Assembly (NCBI RefSeq): GCF_017744135.1
Contig: NZ_JAGHQU010000001.1
Coordinates: 186,001-250,000 of the forward strand
Length of the DNA stretch: 64,000 bases
Source of the DNA: Endozoicomonas sp. G2_2
GTDB taxonomy: Bacteria; Pseudomonadota; Gammaproteobacteria; Nevskiales; Salinisphaeraceae
Direction: 5' to 3'
In this document: positions 29,170-37,732 of the stretch, piece after piece
How the letters are laid out: each line of letters begins with the position of its first letter
How positions within the stretch are numbered: the stretch's first letter is position 1
Notes under the pieces: model-generated
What the model was told of the DNA's origin: nothing
Seen by the model: the letters and a program-made list of their open reading frames with translations, nothing else
The model's database searches: none
Made by a program: the position numbers and the translations under genes

Positions 29170-30615
29170 TCAGTTGAGGTATTTGACCGCGAAACGGATG
29201 AACCATTTCGTGAAGCCCTTGTAGGGCGGCAGAAACAGGAAACTCAGCGAGAAGCGTTCGCGCACGACGGCCCGCTCGTGCGAGAACGCCTTGAAGCCGT
29301 AATGGCCATGCGAATTGCCGATGCCGGAGTTGTTCACGCCACCGAAGGGCAGGTTGGCGTGCAGGAACTGCACCATGGAATGGTTCACGCAGGTGCCGCC
29401 GGCGGTGGTGTTGTCCAGCACCTTGTCGATGAAGTCGTTGTCGCGCGCGAACACGTACAGGGCCAGCGGCTTCGGCTTGGCGTTGATGTCGGCCAGTATG
29501 CGGTCGGTATCGGTGAAGGCGATGATCGGGAGGACCGGGCCGAAGATCTCTTCCTCGAGCACGCGCGAATTCGCGTCCACATCGGTGAGGATGGTGGGGG
29601 CGATGTAGTTGTCGTCGTTGGCCGGCGAGCCGCCCGTGGATACCCGCGCGCCGCGCTCGGTGGCGTCGTCGATCAGCGCCTTCACGCGGCCGTGATGCCG
29701 GTCGTTGACGATGCGGCAGTAGTCGGTATTCGACGCCATCGCCTGCTGGTCGCCGTACAGACGCTTGAGTGCCTTGCCCATGGCTTCGACGAAGGCGTCG
29801 GCCACATCGGCATGCACATAGAGATAGTCCGGCGCGATACAGGTCTGCCCGTTATTGGCGAACTTGCCCCAGACCAGGTTCTGCGCCGTCTTGGCGATAT
29901 CCGCGGTCTTGTCCACGATCACCGGCGACTTGCCGCCGAGCTCGAGGGTGACCGAGGTCAGATGCTCGGCTGCCGCACGCATGACGATCTTGCCGACCGC
30001 CGGCGAGCCGGTGAAGAAGATATGGTCGAAGGGTAGGCCGAGCAAATGCTGCGAGGTCTCCACCGCGCCCTGCACGACGCTGACCTCGTTCTCGTCGAAG
30101 ACGTCGTCCACGATCTCGGCCATCAGCTGCGCGCAGTGCGGCGTCATCTCGGAAGGCTTGAGGATCACGGTGTTGCCGGCGGCAATCGCCGAGATCAGCG
30201 GCCCGAAGCTGAGGTTGATCGGGTAATTCCAGGGCGAAATGATCAGGCATACGCCGCGCGGCTCGTAGCGCACTTCGGCCGAGGTGCCGAACATGAGCAG
30301 CGTCGGGCGCTTGCGCTCCGGCTTCATCCAGCCCTTGAGATGGCGGATCGCGTGGTTCGCCTCCATGACCACCGGCAGGATCTCGGTGATGTCGACTTCC
30401 GGTGCGGGCTTGGCGAAGTCGGCGTGACAGGCGGCGTAGATCTGGTCGGTGCGATCGAACATCGCCTGACGCAGGCGCTTGATCTTCTCGATGCGATCGG
30501 CCGCGGTCGAAACGCGCAGGGCCAGGGCGCGGCCGCGCTGGGCTTCGAACAGGCGCTCGGTTTGCGCGGTATCGGCCTCGGACTGGGCGGCGATATCGTG
30601 AACGGCGGTACTCAT
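29170..30615 (-). CDS. Class 3 aldehyde dehydrogenase (fatty or coniferyl aldehyde type)
   Basis: A 481-residue NAD(P)+-dependent aldehyde dehydrogenase. The general base E225 is in T-L-E-L-G-G-K-S-P and the nucleophile C259 in N-N-G-Q-T-C-I-A-P. The short length and motifs fit the ALDH3 class, which includes fatty aldehyde dehydrogenases. The C-terminal residues are hydrophobic and aromatic, a possible membrane-contacting tail as in fatty aldehyde dehydrogenase. Placed 83 bp downstream of a TetR gene that is divergent from alkB, it probably oxidises the alkanal step of alkane breakdown. An AGGAGG ribosome site precedes the ATG. Confidence 0.88.
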   Translation of the reverse strand: MSTAVHDIAAQSEADTAQTERLFEAQRGRALALRVSTAADRIEKIKRLRQAMFDRTDQIYAACHADFAKPAPEVDITEILPVVMEANHAIRHLKGWMKPERKRPTLLMFGTSAEVRYEPRGVCLIISPWNYPINLSFGPLISAIAAGNTVILKPSEMTPHCAQLMAEIVDDVFDENEVSVVQGAVETSQHLLGLPFDHIFFTGSPAVGKIVMRAAAEHLTSVTLELGGKSPVIVDKTADIAKTAQNLVWGKFANNGQTCIAPDYLYVHADVADAFVEAMGKALKRLYGDQQAMASNTDYCRIVNDRHHGRVKALIDDATERGARVSTGGSPANDDNYIAPTILTDVDANSRVLEEEIFGPVLPIIAFTDTDRILADINAKPKPLALYVFARDNDFIDKVLDNTTAGGTCVNHSMVQFLHANLPFGGVNNSGIGNSHGHYGFKAFSHERAVVRERFSLSFLFLPPYKGFTKWFIRFAVKYLN

Positions 30616-30657
30616 GGGGTTCCTCCTGCGGCCGGTTATTGTGGCTTTGCGCGATGC

Positions 30658-30678
30658 GCTCGATCGGCCGATCTGAGC
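30658..30678. promoter_or_regulatory. Dyad upstream of the aldehyde dehydrogenase gene
   Basis: A near-perfect inverted repeat, GCTCGATCGGCCGATCTGAGC, with the perfect core GATCGGCCGATC, lies in the 83-bp gap between tetR and the aldehyde dehydrogenase gene, about 45 bases before the start codon. It could be an operator for a dimeric regulator; it is not the same sequence as the palindrome at the alkB promoter. Confidence 0.35.
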
Positions 30679-30698
30679 TTAGTCTAGTTTCAACGGCA

Positions 30699-31355
30699 TC
30701 AGGCGCTGGGCTGGCTTTCCAGCCGTCGTGCGGCGCGTGCTGCCAGTTCCGGTGCCCGTGCGTGCGCCTGAAAGAAGATATGCGCGAGTACGCGCACCAG
30801 CCGGCGGTGATCGCGCGCGCTGCGATGCCCCAGCGGCAGCACGATCGCCTCCATGAGCGCGATGAAGGCACGGGCCATGTCGTGGGTCGAGCCTTCGACG
30901 CCGAGCGCGCCGGTATCGCGCGCCTCGTCGAGTGCGATCTCGATCGCCTCGGCCGCGCTCGCTTCGAAATCGTCCTGTACCGCGGTGGCATGGGCCACGT
31001 CGGCGGTGCTGGGTCGAAGCCAGAAGCCGGCGATGCCTTCGGCCAGGCGCGGGTCGTCGACGAGCTGCTCCAGCCCCGAAAACATCGCGAAAACTCGCTC
31101 CACCGGGTCGCGCTCGCGCGCCAGCGCTTCGAAGACATGCGTCTCGAAGACATTGACCAGATGCCGCATGGCCTCTGCGTAGAGCGTCTCCTTGCTCTCG
31201 AAATGCCAGTAGAGGGCCGCCTTGGTCACACCGGACTCGGTGGCCACGCGCGTCATCGAGACCCCGTCATAGCCGAAGCGCCCGAACAGGCGAAAGGCCG
31301 CCTCATGGATGCGTTTGCGTGTTTCGCCGGGATTGACGTCCGCCGGTCGCGCCAT
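30699..31355 (-). CDS. TetR family regulator, probable control of the alk genes
   Basis: A 218-residue TetR-family repressor. Residues about 10-57 form the helix-turn-helix domain with the typical A-A-F-R-L-F-G-R-F-G-Y-D-G-V-S-M and G-V-T-K-A-A-L-Y-W-H-F-E-S-K-E. The rest is the ligand-binding helical domain; the inducer is unknown, a fatty acid or alkane product being likely. It is transcribed divergently from alkB across a 152-bp region holding a palindrome at the alkB promoter, so autoregulation and control of alkB are expected. Confidence 0.88.
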   Translation of the reverse strand: MARPADVNPGETRKRIHEAAFRLFGRFGYDGVSMTRVATESGVTKAALYWHFESKETLYAEAMRHLVNVFETHVFEALARERDPVERVFAMFSGLEQLVDDPRLAEGIAGFWLRPSTADVAHATAVQDDFEASAAEAIEIALDEARDTGALGVEGSTHDMARAFIALMEAIVLPLGHRSARDHRRLVRVLAHIFFQAHARAPELAARAARRLESQPSA

Positions 31356-31401
31356 CGATGCGTTGTAAACCGTGAATTTCTCGGGACGTTAGCACAGGGA
31401 G

Positions 31402-31421
31402 TTGACTGACCGGTCGGTTAA
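31402..31421. promoter_or_regulatory. TetR-type operator overlapping the alkB promoter
   Basis: TTGACTGACCGGTCGGTTAA is a 20-bp inverted repeat in which 16 positions are symmetric, centred on the perfect core GACCGGTC. Its first six bases, TTGACT, also form a good -35 box, with TACGCT 18 bp downstream as a possible -10. Binding of the adjacent TetR protein here would block RNA polymerase. Confidence 0.6.
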
Positions 31422-31507
31422 TGGCTACGCTTACAGCGCACAATGTAAAAAACAGTATCCGACTGCGCAATGTTGCATTGCGACGTTCCGGAGCGAGGAG
31501 CATAAAG

Positions 31508-32689
31508 ATGAGCACCATGACCCTGGCCGAAGCACGGGCCCACGACCGCAAGCGCTGGCTGTGGCCGATGGGCTTCGGCATCATCATCATCGTCGCCGTT
31601 GCCGCACTCACCGGCTGGTTTACCGGCATTACACCGTTGATCTATGCCGGGCCGCTCATGGTCTACGTGATCGTGCCGCTGCTCGATTTCTTCATCGGCA
31701 AGGACAGCAGCAACCCGCCCGAGCGGGTAATGGAGATTCTCGAGCACGACCCCTTCTATCGTTATTCCACCTATGTGTACGTGGTGGTGCAGATGGGCCT
31801 GTTCGTCGGTGCCTCCGCGATCGTCGGCACCCAGGAGATGACGTTCTGGCAATGGCTCGGTTTCGCGACCACGATCGGCATGCTGTCCGGCATTTCCATC
31901 AACACGGCACACGAGCTCGGGCACAAGCGCACCTGGCTGGAAAGCTGGCTCGCCAAGATCGCGCTCGCACCGGTTGCCTACGGTCACTTTTACGTCGAGC
32001 ACAATCGCGGCCATCACGCCCGCGTGGCCACGCCGGAAGACCCGGCCAGTGCCCGCATGGGCGAATCCTTCTGGGCTTTTCTGCCGCGTACCGTCATGGG
32101 CAGCCTGCGTTCGGCCTGGGAAATCGAGAAGGCCACGCTGGCGCGCAAGGGCCGTGGCGTGTGGAGCGTGCATAACGAAGTGTTGCAGGCCTGGGGCATG
32201 ACCGCCGTGCTCTGGGGCGGGCTCATGCTGGCGTTCGGCATCGAGCTGCTGCCGTTTCTGATTCTTCAGGCAGTGCTGGGCGCCTCCCTGCTGGAAGCGG
32301 TCAACTACGCCGAGCACTATGGTCTGCTGCGCAAGAAGCGCGAAGACGGCCGCTACGAGCGCTGTCAGCCGGAGCACTCCTGGAACAACGATCACATCGT
32401 GACCAACATCATGCTGTTCCATCTGCAGCGGCATTCGGATCATCACGCGCATCCGACGCGTCGCTACCAGTCGCTGCGTCATTTCGACGAAGCACCGGAA
32501 CTGCCGACCGGCTATGCCGGCATGATCGTGCTCGCCTATTTCCCGCCGCTCTGGTATCGGGTCATGGACAAGCGCGTGGTCGCCCACTACGACGGCGATC
32601 TGCGCCAGGCCAATCTGCAGCCCGGCCAGCGCGCGCGGCTGCTGGCGAAATACCCGCCGCCTGCAACCCGCGGCGATGCCGTGGCGTAA
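31508..32689 (+). CDS. alkB: Alkane 1-monooxygenase AlkB
   Basis: A 393-residue integral-membrane diiron hydroxylase that oxidises n-alkanes to 1-alkanols. All histidine boxes are present: HELGHK (residues 135-140), EHNRGHH (164-170) and LQRHSDHHAHPTRRYQ (306-321), plus the AlkB-specific NYAEHYGL (266-273). Several transmembrane helices lie between residues 20 and 130 and around 230-262. The ATG at 31508 follows a GAGGAG ribosome site. Rubredoxin and rubredoxin reductase genes follow, giving a complete electron chain. Confidence 0.97.
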   Translation: MSTMTLAEARAHDRKRWLWPMGFGIIIIVAVAALTGWFTGITPLIYAGPLMVYVIVPLLDFFIGKDSSNPPERVMEILEHDPFYRYSTYVYVVVQMGLFVGASAIVGTQEMTFWQWLGFATTIGMLSGISINTAHELGHKRTWLESWLAKIALAPVAYGHFYVEHNRGHHARVATPEDPASARMGESFWAFLPRTVMGSLRSAWEIEKATLARKGRGVWSVHNEVLQAWGMTAVLWGGLMLAFGIELLPFLILQAVLGASLLEAVNYAEHYGLLRKKREDGRYERCQPEHSWNNDHIVTNIMLFHLQRHSDHHAHPTRRYQSLRHFDEAPELPTGYAGMIVLAYFPPLWYRVMDKRVVAHYDGDLRQANLQPGQRARLLAKYPPPATRGDAVA

Positions 32690-32815
32690 GCCACTGGGCA
32701 ACGGCTGCAGATCGCCGCGACAAGGCGGTTTTGTTAGCCTTGGGCTCCACCGACTGGGCGCTGTCACGACAGCGCCCGTTTTTCGAGTTACGCGCAACGA
32801 GTCAAGGGACGTTCA

Positions 32816-32983
32816 ATGAAGAAGTGGCAATGCATCGTCTGCGGTTTCGAATACGATGAAGCCGAGGGCATGCCGGACGAGGGCATCGAGCCGGGTACCA
32901 AGTGGGAGGACATCCCCGACGACTGGACCTGCCCCGATTGCGGCGCCCCGAAAGACGACTTCGAAATGATGGAAGTCGACTAG
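32816..32983 (+). CDS. rubA: Rubredoxin (AlkG-type electron carrier)
   Basis: A 55-residue rubredoxin too short for many gene callers. The iron is bound by two C-x-x-C knuckles: C6-C9 (C-I-V-C-G) and C39-C42 (C-P-D-C-G). The motif E-x-E-G-x-P-D-x-G-I and W-E-D-I-P-D-D-W are typical of the single-domain AlkG2-type rubredoxins that pass electrons from the reductase to AlkB. It lies 126 bp downstream of alkB and 60 bp upstream of the reductase gene. Confidence 0.97.
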   Translation: MKKWQCIVCGFEYDEAEGMPDEGIEPGTKWEDIPDDWTCPDCGAPKDDFEMMEVD

Positions 32984-33043
32984 CGCCCACCATCCCGCGG
33001 GTCGTGCAAACGGCCCGTTTTCGATTCAACCGCAGGATATTGC

Positions 33044-34198
33044 ATGGATCCGATCATCATCGTCGGCACCGGGCTGGCCGGCTACGGCACCGCCCGCGAG
33101 TTTCGCAAGCACGACAAGGAAACGCCGCTGGTTCTGATCACGCGTGACGACGGCGCGAGCTACTACAAGCCCGATCTGTCCGAAGCGCATGCCAAGGACG
33201 CCGCGCCCGACGATCTGGTGAAGAAAAACGTCGACGCCATGGCCGAAGAGCTCGACGCGACGATCCATACCCACCGCCAGGTCGAATCCATCGATCCGCA
33301 GACGCGCACGCTCTCGCTCAATGGCGACAGCCTCCAGTATCACAAGCTGGTGCTGGCCTTCGGCGCCGATCCGATCATGCTCAAGCTTGCCGGCGACGCG
33401 ACCCAGGCGGTGCACAAGGTCAACAACCTGGCCGACTATCGCAGCTTTCGCAGCCACCTCGGCGACGCCAAGCATGTCGCGATTCTCGGCGCCGGGCTGA
33501 TCGGCTGCGAGTTCGCCAACGACCTCGTCGGCGCCGGCTACGAAGTATCGGTGCTGGACCCGGCCGGCTGGCCGCTGTCGCAGCTGCTGCCGGAGAAATG
33601 CGGCCAAGCCGTCGAGCGCGAACTCGACCGGGCCGGGGTGCACTGGCATCTGGGCCACGCGGCCGTTGCCGTGCACCACGACAACGACAGGCTTCAGGTC
33701 GTGCGCGACGACGACGACAGCGTCTACGCCGACGCCGTACTGTCGGCCGTGGGGCTGCGTGCCGGCGTCGAGCTGGCGCAGGCGGCCGGCCTGAAGACCG
33801 ACAAGGGCATTGTGGTGGACCGCACGCTGGTCACCAGCGACCCGCATATCTATGCGCTCGGCGACTGTGCCGAGGTCGACGGCCACTGGCGGCCCTATGT
33901 CGGCCCGCTCATGCAGTGCGCGCGCACGCTCGGCAAGACGCTCGCGGGCGGCGAGGGCGATACCGCGGGCGCGGTGAAATACCCCACGCTGCCGATCATC
34001 GTGAAAACCCACGTGTGCCCTGTGATCGTCTACCCGCCGGTCGACAAGCACGGCGAATGGCAGGTCGAGGGCGACGGTTCGAATCTCGAAGCACGCTTCG
34101 TGAACGAAGACGGCGACCTGCTCGGCTTCGCGCTCACCGGCGAAGCCACCAACAAGCGCCGTGACTACCTCAAGGACGCGCCGCCGCTGATGGGCTAG
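33044..34198 (+). CDS. rubB: Rubredoxin-NAD(P)+ reductase
   Basis: A 384-residue FAD-dependent reductase. The N-terminal G-T-G-L-A-G-Y-G binds FAD ADP, A-I-L-G-A-G-L-I-G-C-E-F binds NAD(P)H, and I-Y-A-L-G-D-C-A-E-V is the second FAD motif. It transfers electrons from NAD(P)H to the rubredoxin encoded just upstream, completing the AlkB system. The Rossmann motif begins four residues into the protein, so the start is secure. Confidence 0.94.
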   Translation: MDPIIIVGTGLAGYGTAREFRKHDKETPLVLITRDDGASYYKPDLSEAHAKDAAPDDLVKKNVDAMAEELDATIHTHRQVESIDPQTRTLSLNGDSLQYHKLVLAFGADPIMLKLAGDATQAVHKVNNLADYRSFRSHLGDAKHVAILGAGLIGCEFANDLVGAGYEVSVLDPAGWPLSQLLPEKCGQAVERELDRAGVHWHLGHAAVAVHHDNDRLQVVRDDDDSVYADAVLSAVGLRAGVELAQAAGLKTDKGIVVDRTLVTSDPHIYALGDCAEVDGHWRPYVGPLMQCARTLGKTLAGGEGDTAGAVKYPTLPIIVKTHVCPVIVYPPVDKHGEWQVEGDGSNLEARFVNEDGDLLGFALTGEATNKRRDYLKDAPPLMG

Positions 34199-34307
34199 TG
34201 TCTCGTGCGTTAACCGATATGCCGCCCACGCTGTTTCGGCTCGGTTCGCTAGGTCCCACTAGTTGAGGCAACCTTAGAGTGGTTTGATCATGTGAGGAAC
34301 CAGGACT

Positions 34308-35519
34308 GTGTCTCAATTCGCGGCGCCGAGACTTGTATTTGAGGATGGGGCATCTGAGCGGCTGCAGCGCGTGCCCTTGGCTGCGACAGACGGCGCAGGT
34401 GGCTTTTCGGAACTTTGGCTGCAACAGCTTTTGTTCAGCGACCCTTCGATTCTGCCGATTGAAGAAATCGACGTCTCTTTCGCCGAGCTCGTTCCGATCT
34501 GCATGGAGTTAGGGACGCGCGTCGGGCCAATCGACGCGCTGTTTGTGACCCCTGCCGGCAAGCTCGTTGTGCTTGAGACCAAGCTTTGGCGCAATCCCCA
34601 AGCGCGTCGAGAAGTCGTTGGCCAGGTTCTGGATTACGCGAAGGAGCTGCGACGGTGGGGATATGCGGATCTCCAGCGCGAGGTTTCGCGTCGTACGAGC
34701 CAGGCGGGTAACGCGCTATTTGATATTGCTAGAGCGCGTGTGCCGGAACTCGACGAGGCGACGTTCGTAGATAACGTCTCGAAAAGCCTGCGACATGGGG
34801 ACTTCCTGTTATTGATATGCGGCGACGGCATACGCGAAGAAGTGGAATCGATTGCTGAATATCTGGATCCGCATGGAACACTTCATTTCACTTTGGCCCT
34901 TATAGAGACGGCGGTTTACCAAGCCTCCGCTGGACATCGCTATGTGCAACCGCGTGTTCTGGCGAAAACTGAGATCATTCGCAGGACTGTAGTGACGCTC
35001 AAGTCCGACCATCTCACCGCGACCGAGGATCCGACCGACGAAGCGGAACAGGACGACAAGCAGCCGCGTAATGCGGAAGAAAGCTGGTACCTGAATTTCT
35101 GGCAAGACTTCATCGACCGAGTGGTATTCGACGACGTAACCCAGTCGAAACCGAACGCAACCCGCTTTACGCACGTTTTCATCCCGATGCCTAAAGGATC
35201 GACCGGCTGGATCACAGTTTATTTTTCATTGAGCGGCGGTGAGATTGGGCTGTTTTTGACTTTTACGCGCGGGCCTCTCGCCGATCGGATCTACGAAGAG
35301 CTCCACGCTCATAGGGAAGACATTGAGGAAGAGTTGGGGTTTGAGCTCGAATGGCAATCAAGCGCGGATAGCAAGTATCGAATTGCCCGCCGTCGCGAAT
35401 ACAGCGTGATGACTGACGACCAAGAGCGATCTGTGGCTATGCATTGGTTCCTCGCGCACGCCAACCCGCTTGTGAATGCGTTTCGCCATCGCATCAAGGA
35501 GATTGTCGAGGAGCGCTAG
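34308..35519 (+). CDS. PD-(D/E)XK nuclease-like protein with DUF4268-like C-terminus
   Basis: A 403-residue protein, start GTG behind GAGGAA. Residues 75-115 show a restriction-nuclease-like pattern: D77 in G-P-I-D-A-L-F, then E90-T-K92 in V-V-L-E-T-K-L-W, then a Q-x-x-x-Y helix (Q106 to Y110). The C-terminal half has the W-x-x-F-W-Q-D-F start, the I-E-E-E-L-G-F-E-L-E-W segment and K-Y-R-I-A-R-R as in DUF4268. It is lower in GC than its neighbours and stands alone between rubB and an unrelated convergent gene, so it is likely imported; a defence or repair role is possible but unproven. Confidence 0.6.
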   Translation: MSQFAAPRLVFEDGASERLQRVPLAATDGAGGFSELWLQQLLFSDPSILPIEEIDVSFAELVPICMELGTRVGPIDALFVTPAGKLVVLETKLWRNPQARREVVGQVLDYAKELRRWGYADLQREVSRRTSQAGNALFDIARARVPELDEATFVDNVSKSLRHGDFLLLICGDGIREEVESIAEYLDPHGTLHFTLALIETAVYQASAGHRYVQPRVLAKTEIIRRTVVTLKSDHLTATEDPTDEAEQDDKQPRNAEESWYLNFWQDFIDRVVFDDVTQSKPNATRFTHVFIPMPKGSTGWITVYFSLSGGEIGLFLTFTRGPLADRIYEELHAHREDIEEELGFELEWQSSADSKYRIARRREYSVMTDDQERSVAMHWFLAHANPLVNAFRHRIKEIVEER

Positions 35520-35526
35520 CGATCAG

Positions 35527-36702
35527 TTAAGCCGTGTTCCTCGTGGAAGAAGCCGTTAAGGAGTTTGATGCCAGTGGGGCGTCGTCCATGCGCTGTGCAA
35601 ACGCCGCCAGCCGTTTGCCGGCCAGTCGCGCGCCCTTGATGTTGCCGGCCATCGGGCCGAGTTGCAGGCTGGCCGGGCGGCCGAGCAGGTGCAGGCCGGG
35701 CGCGGCTTCCAGCGCCTCGTTCATGAAAACATGGCCGTCCTCGTCGCAGCGCAGATCGAGATCGCGGATGCCGCGGTCGAGCAGGCTGCCGGGCGCCGGG
35801 CGGTGTTCGAACCCGGTTGCAAGCACGATACGGTCCGCGGCCAGATGCCGGCCGTCGACAAAACGCAGCCCGTGCGCGTCGCGCGCTTCGATATGGTCGC
35901 GACGCCATGTGATGTCGCCAGCCGCGAGGGCGGCGGTAACGCGTGCGAACACGTCCGGCGGCAGCGTGCCGGGTTGCCGGGCGTGCGCCAGCAGGGTCGT
36001 GCGCCGGGCCATGGCGGCGCGCTGGAACGGTACGAGACAGCGCGGGCCGGCATAACAGGGGTCGCTATCGAAATCGGCCCGTCGTGGTCGTTCGCGCGTG
36101 ACCCAGCAGACGGCCTGGCCCGCCGCCTGCAACCGCAGCGCGAGCTGGGCGCCGGTGATCCCGCCGCCGACCACGGCGGTACGTGTGCCGGCCGGCATCG
36201 TGGCATCGAAATCTTCGTCGTAGACATGGGCGCAATCGCGCGTGGCCCAGGCTGGGCGATAGGGCGCGTTCGGGCCGAGTGCGAGCACCACGCGGGCGGC
36301 GTCGAAAAAGCGGCCGTCGGCGGTGTGTACGCGCCAGCCTCGGGCCAGGCGCTGCAGGTTGTCGGCACGGCCGGCGATGCGATCGGACGCGTCCAGTGCC
36401 TGCGCGGCATGGGCTTCGAACAGATCACGCGAGGGGCGGCGGTAATAGCCGAGCTCGTGGCCCGCGTCGAAATCGTGATCGGCGGCGAAGTGCCGCAAGG
36501 CATCGGCACGAATGCCGAGATGGTGCGCGTTGGAGGAACGCAGGTATTGCATGCCGCAGGCGCGCGCCCGGCGTTGCCAGGCCGCCAGCGGGGCCTGGTC
36601 GCCGAGCACGGCGAGCGTGGCCTGCGGCGCGGCGCAACGAATGGCCCGGGCGGCAAAAAGCCCGTGCAGCCCGCCGCCGACAATCAGCCAGTCGAGCATC
36701 AA
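35527..36702 (-). CDS. FAD/NAD(P)-binding oxidoreductase
   Basis: A 391-residue flavoprotein with the FAD dinucleotide fold at the very N-terminus (L-I-V-G-G-G-L-H-G-L-F), a second nucleotide motif V-V-G-G-G-I-T-G-A-Q near residue 175 and the A-T-G-F-E-H-R segment typical of flavin monooxygenase and ornithine/lysine hydroxylase relatives. The substrate is unknown. It ends eight bases from the convergent accessory gene and lies 16 bp downstream of sixA, so it is probably co-transcribed with sixA. Confidence 0.75.
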   Translation of the reverse strand: MMLDWLIVGGGLHGLFAARAIRCAAPQATLAVLGDQAPLAAWQRRARACGMQYLRSSNAHHLGIRADALRHFAADHDFDAGHELGYYRRPSRDLFEAHAAQALDASDRIAGRADNLQRLARGWRVHTADGRFFDAARVVLALGPNAPYRPAWATRDCAHVYDEDFDATMPAGTRTAVVGGGITGAQLALRLQAAGQAVCWVTRERPRRADFDSDPCYAGPRCLVPFQRAAMARRTTLLAHARQPGTLPPDVFARVTAALAAGDITWRRDHIEARDAHGLRFVDGRHLAADRIVLATGFEHRPAPGSLLDRGIRDLDLRCDEDGHVFMNEALEAAPGLHLLGRPASLQLGPMAGNIKGARLAGKRLAAFAQRMDDAPLASNSLTASSTRNTA

Positions 36703-36718
36703 GGAACCCGCGTAGCGC

Positions 36719-37228
36719 TTAGCCCAGCGCGCGCAGCTGGCGGGCCGCGAGCAGCCAGCGCAGGGTGCCGGTGCCGCCCTCCGGCGGGCCGGGGAATTCG
36801 AGCAGTGCCGCGCCGGCTTTCTTAAAGGCCATGAGGCGGTCGCGTCGACGCGTCAGGCTCCAGGACACCCAGGTCGCCAGATCTGGCTCATGGCCGACGA
36901 GCAGCAGCCGCCGATCGCCAAAATGCGAGTGCAGGAAAGCGTCTAGCGTTTCCATGTCGACCGGCGGCGCCAGCGCGTCGGATTCCTCGATGGTCGGGTC
37001 GTCGAGATAGCCGGCCAGGATTTCGGCGGTCTGCGTGGCGCGCAGCAGCGGGCTGGTGACGATATCGTCGATGGCCATATCGGCGAGCGTGGCACGCAGC
37101 CCGGCGGCCGCCGCGCGGGTGCGCCGCATGCCCTCGCGGGTGAGCGGTCGCTCGCCGTCGGACAGCCCGATACTGCGCGCCTTGTCGCCGTCGAGCGCGA
37201 TGCCGTGGCGGATTACGATGATTTCCAT
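36719..37228 (-). CDS. sixA: Phosphohistidine phosphatase SixA
   Basis: A 169-residue histidine phosphatase. The catalytic R-H-G motif is at residues 7-9 (I-V-I-R-H-G), with T-S-P-L-L-R-A-T-Q-T-A and V-G-H-E-P-D-L carrying the second Arg and His. SixA removes phosphate from histidine phosphotransfer proteins; E. coli SixA acts on the PTS-Ntr protein NPr and on ArcB. The ATG at 37228 was chosen because it is directly before the conserved first strand. Confidence 0.93.
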   Translation of the reverse strand: MEIIVIRHGIALDGDKARSIGLSDGERPLTREGMRRTRAAAAGLRATLADMAIDDIVTSPLLRATQTAEILAGYLDDPTIEESDALAPPVDMETLDAFLHSHFGDRRLLLVGHEPDLATWVSWSLTRRRDRLMAFKKAGAALLEFPGPPEGGTGTLRWLLAARQLRALG

Positions 37229-37528
37229 GGCCTTATTGTCGCCCGGGAAGATGACGTTCGCCATACGCATGTGCCGGTGCGGCGCTATCGAAAATGCGGC
37301 GAGCCATGAAAAAAATAATCGTCATTCGAGGCGCCGGGCGATGCGATCGTAAGACCATGTTTTAAAAGGCCGTATTCAGAAAGTGCCGGAATGATTCGAG
37401 GTTTGCGCCGCGCAGACGCGTCGTCGGCCCTTGGGCCGCGGCCGGTGAAGTGTGCTGTTGGCTGGCGATGGGGTGATCACCGCGCCGAAGCCTTGTGCCA
37501 TGCGGATTCGCGGATTTTCTACCCCAGT

Positions 37529-37537
37529 TTATCCACA
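37529..37537 (+). promoter_or_regulatory. DnaA box in the nrd promoter region
   Basis: TTATCCACA is a perfect match to the strong DnaA-binding box. It lies in the 504-bp gap (37229-37732) between sixA and nrdA, upstream of the NrdR-like sites. In E. coli DnaA boxes in the nrdAB promoter tie dNTP supply to replication initiation. Apart from these sites the gap shows no gene beyond a doubtful 19-codon frame at 37306. Confidence 0.6.
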
Positions 37538-37566
37538 GCGTTGTACACCTCTTGTTCACCGCCCGA

Positions 37567-37582
37567 CCACAACATATAGTCA
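37567..37582 (+). promoter_or_regulatory. NrdR box 1
   Basis: CCACAACATATAGTCA matches 12 of 16 positions of the NrdR consensus ACACWATATATWGTGT. It overlaps the -10 box TATAGT (37575-37580) of a promoter whose -35 is TTGTTC (37552-37557) at 17-bp spacing. NrdR, loaded with dATP/ATP, would repress here. Confidence 0.6.
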
Positions 37583-37608
37583 TGACAGGGCATAAAAACG
37601 GTGCTTGA

Positions 37609-37624
37609 CCACAGCATCTAGTGG
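37609..37624 (+). promoter_or_regulatory. NrdR box 2
   Basis: CCACAGCATCTAGTGG matches 11 of 16 positions of the NrdR consensus and begins 42 bp after box 1, four helical turns, so both boxes face one side of the DNA as NrdR tetramers need. It lies in the 16-bp spacer of a second promoter-like pair, TTGACC (37605-37610) and TAGAGT (37627-37632). Confidence 0.6.
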
Positions 37625-37732
37625 GGTAGAGTTCGATGTCAACGGCGTTGTCCCCAGGGCGGCGCCGTCGCGAGTCCAGGTTTTCAATCGGTGCGTCTTT
37701 CTCCCGACGGGCCGCTTACGCGAGGCATTGCC

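Noticed and set aside
31418-32797. 459-codon minus-strand frame over alkB
   Set aside because: Antisense to alkB, whose histidine boxes are beyond doubt.
37306-37365. 19-codon frame M-K-K-I-I-V-I-R-G upstream of nrdA
   Set aside because: No ribosome site and no link to the nrd control sites; too short to support.
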